Assembly: GCA_900550285.1 (NCBI GenBank)
Contig: URRW01000019.1
Coordinates: 1 to 48,831, forward strand
Direction: 5' to 3'
DNA: 48,831 nt
Origin: an uncultured Lachnospiraceae bacterium
Lineage (GTDB): Bacteria; Bacillota; Clostridia; Lachnospirales; Lachnospiraceae
Shown: positions 40,671 to 48,831 of the stretch, in pieces
Layout: the number at the start of each line of letters is the position of its first letter
Numbering within the stretch: the stretch's first letter is position 1
Made by a program: the position numbers and the translations under genes
The notes under the pieces: model-generated
What the model saw: the letters and a program-made list of their open reading frames with translations, nothing else
Told to the model about the DNA's origin: nothing
Databases searched by the model: none

Positions 40671-43600
40671 TTAAACTTCTATCTCCTTTTCCAGCGCAAA
40701 CGAATAGATCAGGCGCTGCTTTACCCGTTTTCCGGTCAGCCGAAAAAGCGCCTGCTCATAATAATCAAGCTGCACCCTGTACCGCTCTGCGAGCTCTTTT
40801 TCGTCAGATACCCGGTCTGTTTTGTAATCCATCAGCACCAGCCCGTCCTCTTCCTCAAAAAATACGTCGATGATTCCCTGTATGAGCACCGTCTCCTCCT
40901 TGGGAAACGCGCTGTCCATGCTGCTTGCCGGAATGCCCAGCACAAAGGGCTGTTCCCGAAAAAGCTGCCCTCTTCTGTCTGCTTCTGCCATCCGCCCTGC
41001 CAGCCCGCCGTTTAAAAACGCCCGGATCTTATAAGGGTTGACCGCCTCTGCATCCGCCGCTGACAGCTCCCTGCTTTCTGTTTTTTCCTTTAAAAGCGCC
41101 TGAAGCTCTGTAACCGTCCAGCCTTCCTCTGCGCCTTTTTGCGAAAACGGGAACCGCTCCATAAAACGGTGGTAGGCGTTTCCGCGCGCCGTCCCGCCCG
41201 CCTTTTTTTCCGTTTCCCGCACAAAATCCGGCACATACGGAACGACCTCTTCTTCGGCAAACAGCTGCCGCCCCTCTTCCAGCTCCTCCCGCATACCCGC
41301 TTTTTTTAATTCGGACACGGTCGTTTTGACAAACAGCCCCGAGAGCGCTTCATGGGCATAGGGCTTTTGCAGCCGCTCCATGAGCGCCTTTGCCCCGTCG
41401 CTTTCCAAAAGCCCCTGCGCGTCTGCGCATAAAAGCTTCTGCCTGCTGTTGCTTCCGGCAGCCTCGCGCCCCAGCTCCTCTCTGAAAAGCTCCTCCTGCC
41501 TCTGCACGCAAATCCTTCTGCCGCAGGCGCTCCACGCGGGCAGCACGATGTCTAAAAAGCTTCCCGCCTCCTGCAGCCTGACCGGGGAAAAATCGGCGTC
41601 CGCCCCCGGCGCTGCGCCTGCCGCTTCCTGTATGTCCGCCGCTTCCTGCGCCTTATCGGCTTTCATCGTCCCCGTCAGGATCAGCTTTTCCTCTGCACGG
41701 GTCAGCGCCACATACAAAACGCGCAGCTCTTCCCCGAGGCTGTCCGTGGAAAGCTTTTTTGCCAGCAGATTTTTTTTCAGGGTGCTGCGCCGCACCCGCG
41801 CCTTTTCATCCACCCAGTCCAGCGCCAGCCCCAGATCCATGTCCATCAAAACCGGCTGGGCACTGTCCTGACGGTTGAACCGCTTGGACAGCCCCGCCAC
41901 AAAGCAGATGGGAAATTCCAGACCCTTGCTTTTGTGGATGCTCATGATCCGCACCACGTCCGCGTTCTCGTCCGAGCCGCCCGTCTCTCCGTAGTCGATG
42001 TCGTATTTTTCCAGCTGCTCCATGTAGCGAATAAAGTGAAACAGCCCCGAATAGCTTGTTTTTTCAAAGCTTTCCGCCCGCGCCATGAGCATTTCTACGT
42101 TGATCCGCCGCTGGTTCCCGCCGGGCAGGGCGCTGACCGTATATAAATAGCCGGTTTCCTCCAGAAATTCCTCCATCAGCTTATGGATCGGCAGATACAC
42201 CGCCCGGCTGCGGAACCGGTTTAAAAAATCCAGAAAGCGGCTGCATTTTTCCCGCAGCCCTGCTGCGCCTTCCGTTCTGTCTTCTTCCGCGCATTCCTCC
42301 CCGTCTTCTTCTGCGCCTTCCGCCCCGTCCCCTGCCGCCAGCTTTACGCAGTCGTAAAGCCTGCGCTTTCCGGTGTCGTCCATCGCCCGCAGCTCTGCCA
42401 GCTCCTCGTCCAAAAAGCTGCCCACCGGGGATTTCAACACGCCGAATAAGGGGATTTCCTGCAGCGGGTTGTTCAGCACCCGCAGAAAATTCAATACCGT
42501 CTGCACCTCCGTTGCCGCAAAATAGCCCGTTTTTGAGGTCACAAATACCGGGACGCCGTTTTCTTCCAACACCCGTTTAAATTCCTCGTCCCAGCCGGAA
42601 GTCGTGCGCAGAAGGATTACCACGTCCTTATAGCGCGCAGCGCGCAGCTGTCCCGTTTCGCTGTCCCTCACCGGGAATTTCCCGACCAGCTCTTTGATTT
42701 TTCCGGCGATCATGCGCGCTTCCAGCCGCTTTGGATCCTCGCTGCCTTCCTCTGCCGCCCCGATCAAAAGCTCCGGCTCATACGGGTCGGGTGCTTTGAC
42801 GGCAGCGCCGCGCGCCCCTGCCGCCTCCGGGAACGCGTCGGCTTGCGAAGGCGCTGCTGCCTCCGGAAACACCGCCGCCGGATAAAGCGCTGCGTCGGCA
42901 TCGTACTCCACGCCTCCCAGCTCCCGGTGCATCAGCTGCAAAAACAGGTCGTTTACGCAGTCCGTCACCTGACGGCGGCTTCTGAAATTCTGCTTTAAAT
43001 CCACGCGGACACAGTCCGCCGCCTCCTTTTGGTAAGTATCGAACTTCTCCATAAAAAGCTCCGGGCGCGCCAGACGGAATTTATAAATGCTCTGCTTCAC
43101 ATCCCCGACCATAAAGCGGTTGAACCGCCCGTCCTCCTCCCCGGAAATGCTCTGCAAAAGATATTCCTGCACCAGATTGGAATCCTGATACTCGTCAATC
43201 AAAATCTCGTCAAACTCATTGCGGTATTCCAGCGCCGTAGGCGACGGCACGATCCTGCCGTCCTCCTGCTCCCGCAGCAAAATCCGCAGCGCCATATGCT
43301 CCATGTCCCCGAAATCCAGCAGGTTTTTCTCCCGCTTTTTTTCATCCAGACGATCCCGGAACAAAAGGGTCAGCCGCACCAGCTCCTCCAGGGCTGCGTC
43401 CGCCTTTTTGCAGTCCTCTATCCAGCTTTCGGGCGTCCCGGAAAAATATTTTTCCGAAACGGACGCGATCAGATCCTTTACCCGCTGGCGCATTTCCTTG
43501 ACCTTTTCCCGCTTTTCAACGGAAACCGAATCATCCTTTTTGGCGCGCATCACCGCATGGGAAACAGCTCCAAAGCCCTTTTCCAGCGCCGAAAAAGCTT

Positions 43601-44417
43601 CCATGCCGCCGTCCTCTTTCGCCCTTTCATACAGCCTGATCAGCTTTTTTACCAGCTCCCCGTCGCTCTCCAACGCCGCCGCGTAAAAATACGGCCCGTC
43701 CGGCTCGTCGCACAGCTTCAACGCCCGGTCAAGCTCTTTTTGGCAGGCGTCCAAAATCCCGCCGATCTCCTTTGACAAAAGGCTAAACCATTCCTCGCCG
43801 GCAAACGCCTCCCAGTCCGTCCGGGCATAATCCTTCTGATGCTTTAACAGCCACCGCTCCGGGAACGGATAGCTCATGGAAAAATCATACAGCCGCCCGA
43901 TCAGCTCTTCCAGCCGCTTTTCCCTGCCGTCATAGGCAAAATATTCCACGCAGCCGCTAAATTCTTCCCTTTCTTCCGCAAACTGCTCCTCAAAAAGCTC
44001 CTTTAACACGTCCTGCCGCAAAAGCCGCATCTCGCCCTCGTCCGCCGTCCGAAAATCCGGATCCAGCCCGATGTCGTTGAAATGGTTTTTGATCAGGTAC
44101 AGACAAAAGCTGTGGATCGTCGTGATCTTCGCATGGTGGATGAGCGTGAGCTGCTTTTTCAAATGCTCGTTTTCCGGCTCTGCCTCCGAGCGCTCCGTCA
44201 GCGCCTTCGTGATCCGCTCGCGCATCTGCGCCGCCGCCGCGTTCGTAAACGTCACCACCAGCAGCCTGTCGATGTCGGTTTCATGCACCGGATCGCACAC
44301 CAGCTCCACGATGCGCTGGACGAGCACCGCCGTTTTGCCGGAGCCGGCAGCCGCCGACACCAAAATATTGCAGTTTCGTAAATCAATGACCCGCTGCTGG
44401 TCAGGTGTGAACCTCAT
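40671..44417 (-). CDS. addA: ATP-dependent helicase/nuclease subunit A
   Basis: A 1248-residue UvrD-like helicase with a RecB-type nuclease domain, partner of AddB in processing double-strand breaks for RecA. Walker A SAAAGSGKTAVLVQR, Walker B LIDEYQDSN, VGDVKQSIYKFRLARPELF, MSIHKSKGLEFPICF and LYVALTRAEEKL are helicase motifs. The C-terminal nuclease motif is IIDVFFEE...LVLMDYKTD. An Ala/Glu-rich stretch near 530-560 and an acidic one near 700 are linkers. The ATG at 44417 has AGGTG just upstream and overlaps addB by 17 bases. Length is typical. Confidence 0.97.
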   Translation of the reverse strand: MRFTPDQQRVIDLRNCNILVSAAAGSGKTAVLVQRIVELVCDPVHETDIDRLLVVTFTNAAAAQMRERITKALTERSEAEPENEHLKKQLTLIHHAKITTIHSFCLYLIKNHFNDIGLDPDFRTADEGEMRLLRQDVLKELFEEQFAEEREEFSGCVEYFAYDGREKRLEELIGRLYDFSMSYPFPERWLLKHQKDYARTDWEAFAGEEWFSLLSKEIGGILDACQKELDRALKLCDEPDGPYFYAAALESDGELVKKLIRLYERAKEDGGMEAFSALEKGFGAVSHAVMRAKKDDSVSVEKREKVKEMRQRVKDLIASVSEKYFSGTPESWIEDCKKADAALEELVRLTLLFRDRLDEKKREKNLLDFGDMEHMALRILLREQEDGRIVPSPTALEYRNEFDEILIDEYQDSNLVQEYLLQSISGEEDGRFNRFMVGDVKQSIYKFRLARPELFMEKFDTYQKEAADCVRVDLKQNFRSRRQVTDCVNDLFLQLMHRELGGVEYDADAALYPAAVFPEAAAPSQADAFPEAAGARGAAVKAPDPYEPELLIGAAEEGSEDPKRLEARMIAGKIKELVGKFPVRDSETGQLRAARYKDVVILLRTTSGWDEEFKRVLEENGVPVFVTSKTGYFAATEVQTVLNFLRVLNNPLQEIPLFGVLKSPVGSFLDEELAELRAMDDTGKRRLYDCVKLAAGDGAEGAEEDGEECAEEDRTEGAAGLREKCSRFLDFLNRFRSRAVYLPIHKLMEEFLEETGYLYTVSALPGGNQRRINVEMLMARAESFEKTSYSGLFHFIRYMEQLEKYDIDYGETGGSDENADVVRIMSIHKSKGLEFPICFVAGLSKRFNRQDSAQPVLMDMDLGLALDWVDEKARVRRSTLKKNLLAKKLSTDSLGEELRVLYVALTRAEEKLILTGTMKADKAQEAADIQEAAGAAPGADADFSPVRLQEAGSFLDIVLPAWSACGRRICVQRQEELFREELGREAAGSNSRQKLLCADAQGLLESDGAKALMERLQKPYAHEALSGLFVKTTVSELKKAGMREELEEGRQLFAEEEVVPYVPDFVRETEKKAGGTARGNAYHRFMERFPFSQKGAEEGWTVTELQALLKEKTESRELSAADAEAVNPYKIRAFLNGGLAGRMAEADRRGQLFREQPFVLGIPASSMDSAFPKEETVLIQGIIDVFFEEEDGLVLMDYKTDRVSDEKELAERYRVQLDYYEQALFRLTGKRVKQRLIYSFALEKEIEV

Positions 44418-47400
44418 CGCCACCTGCGGCCTCCTTTCTGATGCGCACAAGCGCTTCCTCATCCTTTAAATTTTCCAGCTCCCGCATCATAAAGCCGTCG
44501 ATCTTTTTGTCAAAACCGCAGATCTTCTGATAGGCGCAGAAATCGCAGGCGCTCTTATTGCCCTGCTCGTAAGGGTTTAGGGCGATCTTCCCGTTTAAGA
44601 TCTGCCGCCCCGCCTGCCGGATCTTTTTGTCCACAAAGGCGGATACCGCCTGAAAATCCGTCTCCTCCAAAACGCTTGACCGCGCAGAAAAGCTGCCGTC
44701 CTTTTTGCGTTCCAGCGGGACTACATCGGATCTGCCGCAAAGCCCGCTGTCTAAGCCCTCCACCACATCGTCCCGGGCGTTTACCACGCCTGTGGCGCGC
44801 AGCGCGCGCATGACCTGACGGTTGATCTCCTCCGGGTCCGCCTCCTTTTCCGGCAGCTCCACCATCGGATCCTGCACCCGGTAATACAGCATCGCCGCAG
44901 GCACGATCTCCTTTTCCGGATGCTTTCTGGCAGCGATCTCCATCGCCGCGTTCATGTACACCACAAGCTGCAGCTGCAGTCCGTAATACAGCGCCGCCAG
45001 CGAAAATTCCCTGCTGCCGGATTTATAATCCATGACCTTGACGTATACCCGGTCCGAATCCTCGCGCACGTCCATCCGGTCGATCCGCCCGCGCAGCCGC
45101 ATTTTTTCCTGCTCCGAAAGGGCGATGTTGACCGCGTCCAGTTCTTCCAGCACCGAAAAGGACACCTCGAACTGCTCCGGCACGAAACTGCCCTTTTTTA
45201 ACTGATACTGCATCGCCGTCACCGTGCGCTTTAAGATCCGCTTGATCCTGCGCACCATATAGGCGTTTCTGGCGCTGTCAAACAGCACCGTGTTGTGGTA
45301 AGTGACCGCATAGGCGTCCACCGCCTCCTCCACCAGCCGCTCGCCCTCTTCCTTTGAAAAATCAAACCAACTTCTGCCGATCTCCTTTAATTTATCCGCA
45401 AAAATTTCCAGCACACCGTGGAAAATATTGCCCAGATCCACCGCCTCGAAGGAAAATTCCTCCTGCTCCTTTAATTTCATCCCATACTTCAAAAAGTGGG
45501 CGTAAGCGCAGGCGGCGAACTGTTCCAGACGGCTCACGCTGCCCGAAAGGGTCTGCCCGTAAAGGGCAAGCGCCACCGCTTTTTTTAAGGAAGGCTCCCG
45601 ATAGGAGAAAAACGCCGTATCCGTCAGCTTCCCCGTCCACATCCCGTACAGCTCGTCCTTCCGATAGATCTGGTACAGCGTCAGAAATTCTTTTTCCCGT
45701 TCCTCGTCCAAAAGTCCGTCCGCAAACGCCCGAAGCCCCGCCGCCAGATAGTCCCTGCCGTCCCGCAGAGACTGCACCTGAAAAAGCGCGCCCTGCGTCT
45801 CGGGACGCTCTGTCAAAAGTCCCGGAAAAAGCCGCTGCATATGCCCTGTAAGAAAGCTTGGGCGGAGCGCCTTTCCCGCCTGATCCATCCGCGCCCACGA
45901 AAGCGTCAAAAGCTCGGAGGGCTTTGTCAGATTCAGGTACAGATAGAGCCGCTGGATGTACATCTGCTGGCGCGGCGAGGGCGCAAGCTCCTGCCCCGAT
46001 CCGGTCAAAAATTCCCGTTCCAGATCGGAGATGATCCCGCCCTTTCCGGCATTCCGCGGGATATTCCCGTCGTTTACCCCCGCAAAAAACAGCGCCTTTA
46101 CCTGCTTTAGACGCGTCCGCTCCATATCGCCTGCCACGACCCTGTCCACATTCTGAGGGATCGTGCCGACCTGCAGCTCTTCAAAGCCCGCCTCTAAAAT
46201 TTTGGAAAACTCCTCCGGCTTTGCAGGCTCGTCCCCGATCAGGCTTACGATCTGATCCAGAAGATCCATGACAAGCCGGTAGATCTGGGCGTATTCCCGC
46301 TCCCGCACCCGGTCGCCCTCCTTTGCAAACCGCATCTCGAAACCCTTCAGCTTTTGCTGCACCTGATTTTGGGCGATAAATTCGTACAGTCCCTGCGCAA
46401 ACTCCTTCGTCTGCCTGTAGTTTCCGTATAAGGGGGCAAGCTGATCCACAAGCCGTCTGCGCAGCCCGTTCAGCTCCTCCAGCTCGGCGGCAGGGTCTGC
46501 CATCGTTTCCGCCGGATATACAAAAACCGTCTCCCATTTTTTGCGGCCCCGGATGCCCAGCGCCCGCACATAGACCTCCAGCCGGTCCGTTTCCTCCGGC
46601 GTAAAATCCGCCAGCCCGCTTCTCAGGTAGTGAAAGACCGATTCGTAGCTGTAATTTTTTACCCGCACCTGCAGCGCGCTCTTGATGTATTCGATAAACG
46701 GGTTGAGCGTCACGCCCCGGGTCTGATCCAGATAGACCGGGATGCCGTATGCCGCAAACTCCTGCTCGATGCAGCCTGCGTATGCCTCATAATCGCCGCA
46801 GATCACCGCAATGTCCCGGTAGCAGTAATCCCGCTCGCTGACAAGACGGCGGATCGCGATGCAGATCTGTCGCACCTCCTCCCGCTGGGTGGACGCCTCG
46901 AACAGCCGGATGCTGCCGCAGGCTTTCCCCGGATAAGGGCGCACCGGATAACGCAGCAGATTTTTTTCCAGATGGCAAAGCTCGGGGCTTTTTAAAAAAC
47001 GGGGCGGCGTCTCCGGCGTCAGGGCAACGCTTTCTGCAAGCTCTGTCCCCGACTCTCTTGCAAGCTCTGCCAGGGACTGCATCGTTTTTTTGCTCAAAGC
47101 AAACATCTCCTGCTCTGCGATTGCCGAAAACGCCTCCGTGCCCGGTTCCAGCGTCACGGTCACAGTTACCTCCCGCGCATGCAAAAGAAGCTGCCCGATG
47201 ACCTTATTCTGCACCGGCGTAAAACCCGTAAAGCCGTCGAACACGATCACGCTGTCTTTTACCAGCTTTGAGGACGGGATCAGGGACGCCAGCACCTCCA
47301 AGGATTCCTCCGTGGTCAGGTATTTTTCCCGGATGAACTCCCAGAAGCCCTCGTATACCGTGCGCAGATCCTTTAATTTATGATAAAGCTGCCCCCGCTT

Positions 47401-47841
47401 TCTGGAAAACGCCGCCAGCTCGTCCAGCTCCTGTAAACCCACGCCGTACTGCATAAATTCCGAGATCGCGGATTTTACCTCATGGATATAGCCCGTCCGG
47501 CTCAGGTTGCCGCCCAGCACCGGAAGCTTCTCCTGCATCCCTGCCGCCACCCGGCGGATGATCAGGCTCTTTCCGGTATCGTCCAGCATCGGCAGCTCCA
47601 TGCCGCCCTGCTCCTCAAAAATGCGGTGCGTCAGCCGCCCGAAGCTTAACACGTCGATGTTCATAATGCCCTTTTTATCGTGCATCGTCACGAGATCGAG
47701 CTGCGTCTGCATCGTGAACTGATCCGGCACGATGATCAAAAAACGCCCCGCAGGCTCCTTCTGGGAGCGCCCGATAATGTCTTTGTATACATAGGTGCTT
47801 TTTCCGGAACCGGATGCTCCGGTCACAAATCTTAATGACAT
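44401..47841 (-). CDS. addB: ATP-dependent nuclease subunit B
   Basis: A 1146-residue partner of AddA that recognises Chi and cuts one strand. The N-terminal Walker A is GASGSGKSTYV. The C-terminal RecB-like nuclease has VMDYKSGSREFSL, and the iron-sulfur cluster ligands are a Cys in EQFAACAYAHF plus CDFCAYQKICGF, the AddB signature. GGAGG eight bases upstream fixes the ATG at 47841. The gene is preceded by its own promoter and translationally coupled to addA. Confidence 0.97.
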   Translation of the reverse strand: MSLRFVTGASGSGKSTYVYKDIIGRSQKEPAGRFLIIVPDQFTMQTQLDLVTMHDKKGIMNIDVLSFGRLTHRIFEEQGGMELPMLDDTGKSLIIRRVAAGMQEKLPVLGGNLSRTGYIHEVKSAISEFMQYGVGLQELDELAAFSRKRGQLYHKLKDLRTVYEGFWEFIREKYLTTEESLEVLASLIPSSKLVKDSVIVFDGFTGFTPVQNKVIGQLLLHAREVTVTVTLEPGTEAFSAIAEQEMFALSKKTMQSLAELARESGTELAESVALTPETPPRFLKSPELCHLEKNLLRYPVRPYPGKACGSIRLFEASTQREEVRQICIAIRRLVSERDYCYRDIAVICGDYEAYAGCIEQEFAAYGIPVYLDQTRGVTLNPFIEYIKSALQVRVKNYSYESVFHYLRSGLADFTPEETDRLEVYVRALGIRGRKKWETVFVYPAETMADPAAELEELNGLRRRLVDQLAPLYGNYRQTKEFAQGLYEFIAQNQVQQKLKGFEMRFAKEGDRVREREYAQIYRLVMDLLDQIVSLIGDEPAKPEEFSKILEAGFEELQVGTIPQNVDRVVAGDMERTRLKQVKALFFAGVNDGNIPRNAGKGGIISDLEREFLTGSGQELAPSPRQQMYIQRLYLYLNLTKPSELLTLSWARMDQAGKALRPSFLTGHMQRLFPGLLTERPETQGALFQVQSLRDGRDYLAAGLRAFADGLLDEEREKEFLTLYQIYRKDELYGMWTGKLTDTAFFSYREPSLKKAVALALYGQTLSGSVSRLEQFAACAYAHFLKYGMKLKEQEEFSFEAVDLGNIFHGVLEIFADKLKEIGRSWFDFSKEEGERLVEEAVDAYAVTYHNTVLFDSARNAYMVRRIKRILKRTVTAMQYQLKKGSFVPEQFEVSFSVLEELDAVNIALSEQEKMRLRGRIDRMDVREDSDRVYVKVMDYKSGSREFSLAALYYGLQLQLVVYMNAAMEIAARKHPEKEIVPAAMLYYRVQDPMVELPEKEADPEEINRQVMRALRATGVVNARDDVVEGLDSGLCGRSDVVPLERKKDGSFSARSSVLEETDFQAVSAFVDKKIRQAGRQILNGKIALNPYEQGNKSACDFCAYQKICGFDKKIDGFMMRELENLKDEEALVRIRKEAAGGDEVHT

Positions 47842-47908
47842 GGCGGTTTCCTCCGCTTTCTTTTTTAACGCCGCTGTATTTTCCCATACTGCCGTATTTT
47901 CTGATGCT

Positions 47909-47937
47909 ATTTTACTATAGGCAGGCGGGGTTTGCAA
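47909..47937 (-). promoter_or_regulatory. Predicted promoter of the addBA operon
   Basis: On the minus strand TTGCAA (47932-47937) lies 17 bases before TAAAAT (47909-47914), giving a leader of about 60 bases before addB. Confidence 0.7.
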
Positions 47938-47943
47938 GAAAGG

Positions 47944-47970
47944 TTCCTTTCTCGAAAGCTTCCTTTCTCG
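47944..47970. repeat. Two direct repeats upstream of the ABC transporter gene
   Basis: TTCCTTTCTCG occurs at 47944-47954 and again at 47960-47970, a 16-bp period. With flanking GAAAG units it makes nested inverted repeats. It sits between the divergent addB and ABC genes and could be a regulator-binding site. Confidence 0.4.
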
Positions 47971-48059
47971 GGCTGCATCGCAAGGTTAATGTAAGGCAGC
48001 CGAAAGGTTTCCGCAAGCTTGGTGCGATACAATACCTTACAGAACAAGGAGACTTGCAT

Positions 48060-48831
48060 ATGGACCAAAATTATATCATTGAAACCAAAAACCTTACCAA
48101 GCAATACGGCACGCAAAAAAGCGTCTCCGGCTTGAATATCCATGTACGGAAAGGGCGGATTTACGGGCTGCTCGGAAGAAACGGAGCCGGAAAAACAACT
48201 ACGATGAAAATGCTGCTTGGATTGACAAAGCCCACTTCCGGCGAAATCAGGCTATGGGGAAAGCCCTTGCAGGGAAACGAAAAAAAGCTCCTGCCCCGGA
48301 TCGGCAGCCTGATCGAGTCCCCGGGCTTTTACCCAAATCTGACCGCCGCAGAAAACCTGCGCATCTTTGCAGCCCTGCGGGGCATTCCAAAGGGCAGCGC
48401 AGTCAAAGACGCGCTGGATTTTGTCGGGCTGCCTTATCAAGACAAAAAGCTCTTTTCCCAGTATTCGCTTGGCATGAAACAGCGGCTTGCCATCGCGCTT
48501 GCCGTCATGCACGACCCGGAGCTTTTCATTTTAGACGAACCGATCAACGGGCTTGACCCGATCGGGATTGCGGAAGTCCGCTCCTTTATCCGCGAGCTGT
48601 GCGACGCACGGGGAAAAACCATTTTCATTTCCAGCCATATCCTTTCGGAGATTGCCCTGCTTGCCGACGATATTGGAATCATCGACCACGGCGTACTGCT
48701 GGAAGAAGAAAGCCTTGCAGAGCTGGCGCAAAAAAGCGGCAGATATGTCCTGTTTACGCTTTCCGATACCGCTCAGGCAGCAAAAATTTTGGAACGCGCT
48801 TTCCCCGGAATCCGTTTTTCGATACAGGACA
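48060..48831 (+). CDS. ABC transporter ATP-binding protein, partial (runs off the window)
   Basis: The first 257 codons of an ABC ATPase, beginning MDQNYIIETKNLTKQYGTQK. Walker A GRNGAGKTT, Q-loop region GSLIESPGFYPNLT, signature YSLGMKQR (a variant of LSGGQ), Walker B LFILDEP, D-loop NGLDP and switch His in ISSHIL are all present. The text resembles the BcrA/lantibiotic-immunity group that exports peptide antibiotics with a separate permease, which would lie beyond the window. AAGGAG eight bases before the ATG is a strong ribosome site. No stop occurs before 48831. Confidence 0.92.
   Translation, partial: MDQNYIIETKNLTKQYGTQKSVSGLNIHVRKGRIYGLLGRNGAGKTTTMKMLLGLTKPTSGEIRLWGKPLQGNEKKLLPRIGSLIESPGFYPNLTAAENLRIFAALRGIPKGSAVKDALDFVGLPYQDKKLFSQYSLGMKQRLAIALAVMHDPELFILDEPINGLDPIGIAEVRSFIRELCDARGKTIFISSHILSEIALLADDIGIIDHGVLLEEESLAELAQKSGRYVLFTLSDTAQAAKILERAFPGIRFSIQD

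Overview
The window looks like chromosome of an anaerobic Gram-positive clostridium, most likely a Lachnospiraceae. The evidence is the clostridial order comM-dprA-topA-codY-rpsB-tsf, the style of EF-Ts, CodY and AddAB, strong purine-rich ribosome binding sites, and an Ech-type hydrogenase. This placement is inferred from gene content and order; no database search was possible.

Region 1 (about 0.2-18.4 kb, minus strand) is one long capsule/exopolysaccharide locus read from a near-consensus promoter at 18404-18432. In transcription order it carries a PHP tyrosine phosphatase (cpsB), chain-length regulator (cpsC), BY-kinase (cpsD), a small membrane-anchored Ig-like protein, a NusG paralogue of the LoaP type, three consecutive genes built from phosphoglycosyl-transferase (PGT) modules, then glycosyltransferases, a glucuronyl C5-epimerase-like protein, a Wzy-like polymerase, a Wzx flippase and UDP-glucose dehydrogenase. 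The promoter-proximal half is GC-rich. From about 10.5 kb down to the flippase the DNA becomes strikingly AT-rich, the usual sign of an exchanged serotype cassette. Ugd would supply UDP-GlcA, and the C5-epimerase could convert polymerised GlcA to IdoA, so a uronic-acid-rich, possibly glycosaminoglycan-like polymer is a reasonable hypothesis. Of the three PGT-related genes, only one keeps the catalytic Asp-Glu pair. One is a GT2-PGT fusion that has lost it, and one is only the membrane plus Rossmann-like half.

Region 2 (18.6-27.3 kb) is housekeeping: a GNAT acetyltransferase (+), then on the minus strand tsf, rpsB, codY, topA, dprA and comM, with a TTGACA-17-TATTGT promoter before comM and terminators after tsf and codY.

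Region 3 (27.3-38.7 kb) is a hydrogen module. A complete echABCDEF operon (minus) encodes a membrane-bound group 4 [NiFe] hydrogenase that couples ferredoxin to H2 and ion translocation. The divergent hypABFCDE operon (+) builds its Fe(CN)2CO/Ni site. The large subunit ends directly at its last Cys motif and no maturation protease gene is present, which is self-consistent. The 3' end of echF has run into a remnant of an AAA-ATPase/PD-(D/E)XK family gene.

Region 4 (38.7-47.9 kb, minus) is addB-addA (double-strand-break repair helicase-nuclease), followed by a transglutaminase-like protein and a DUF1848 protein, ending at a strong terminator. The right edge holds the start of an ABC-transporter ATPase (+) that runs out of the window. 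No tRNA, rRNA, CRISPR array or intact insertion sequence was recognised.
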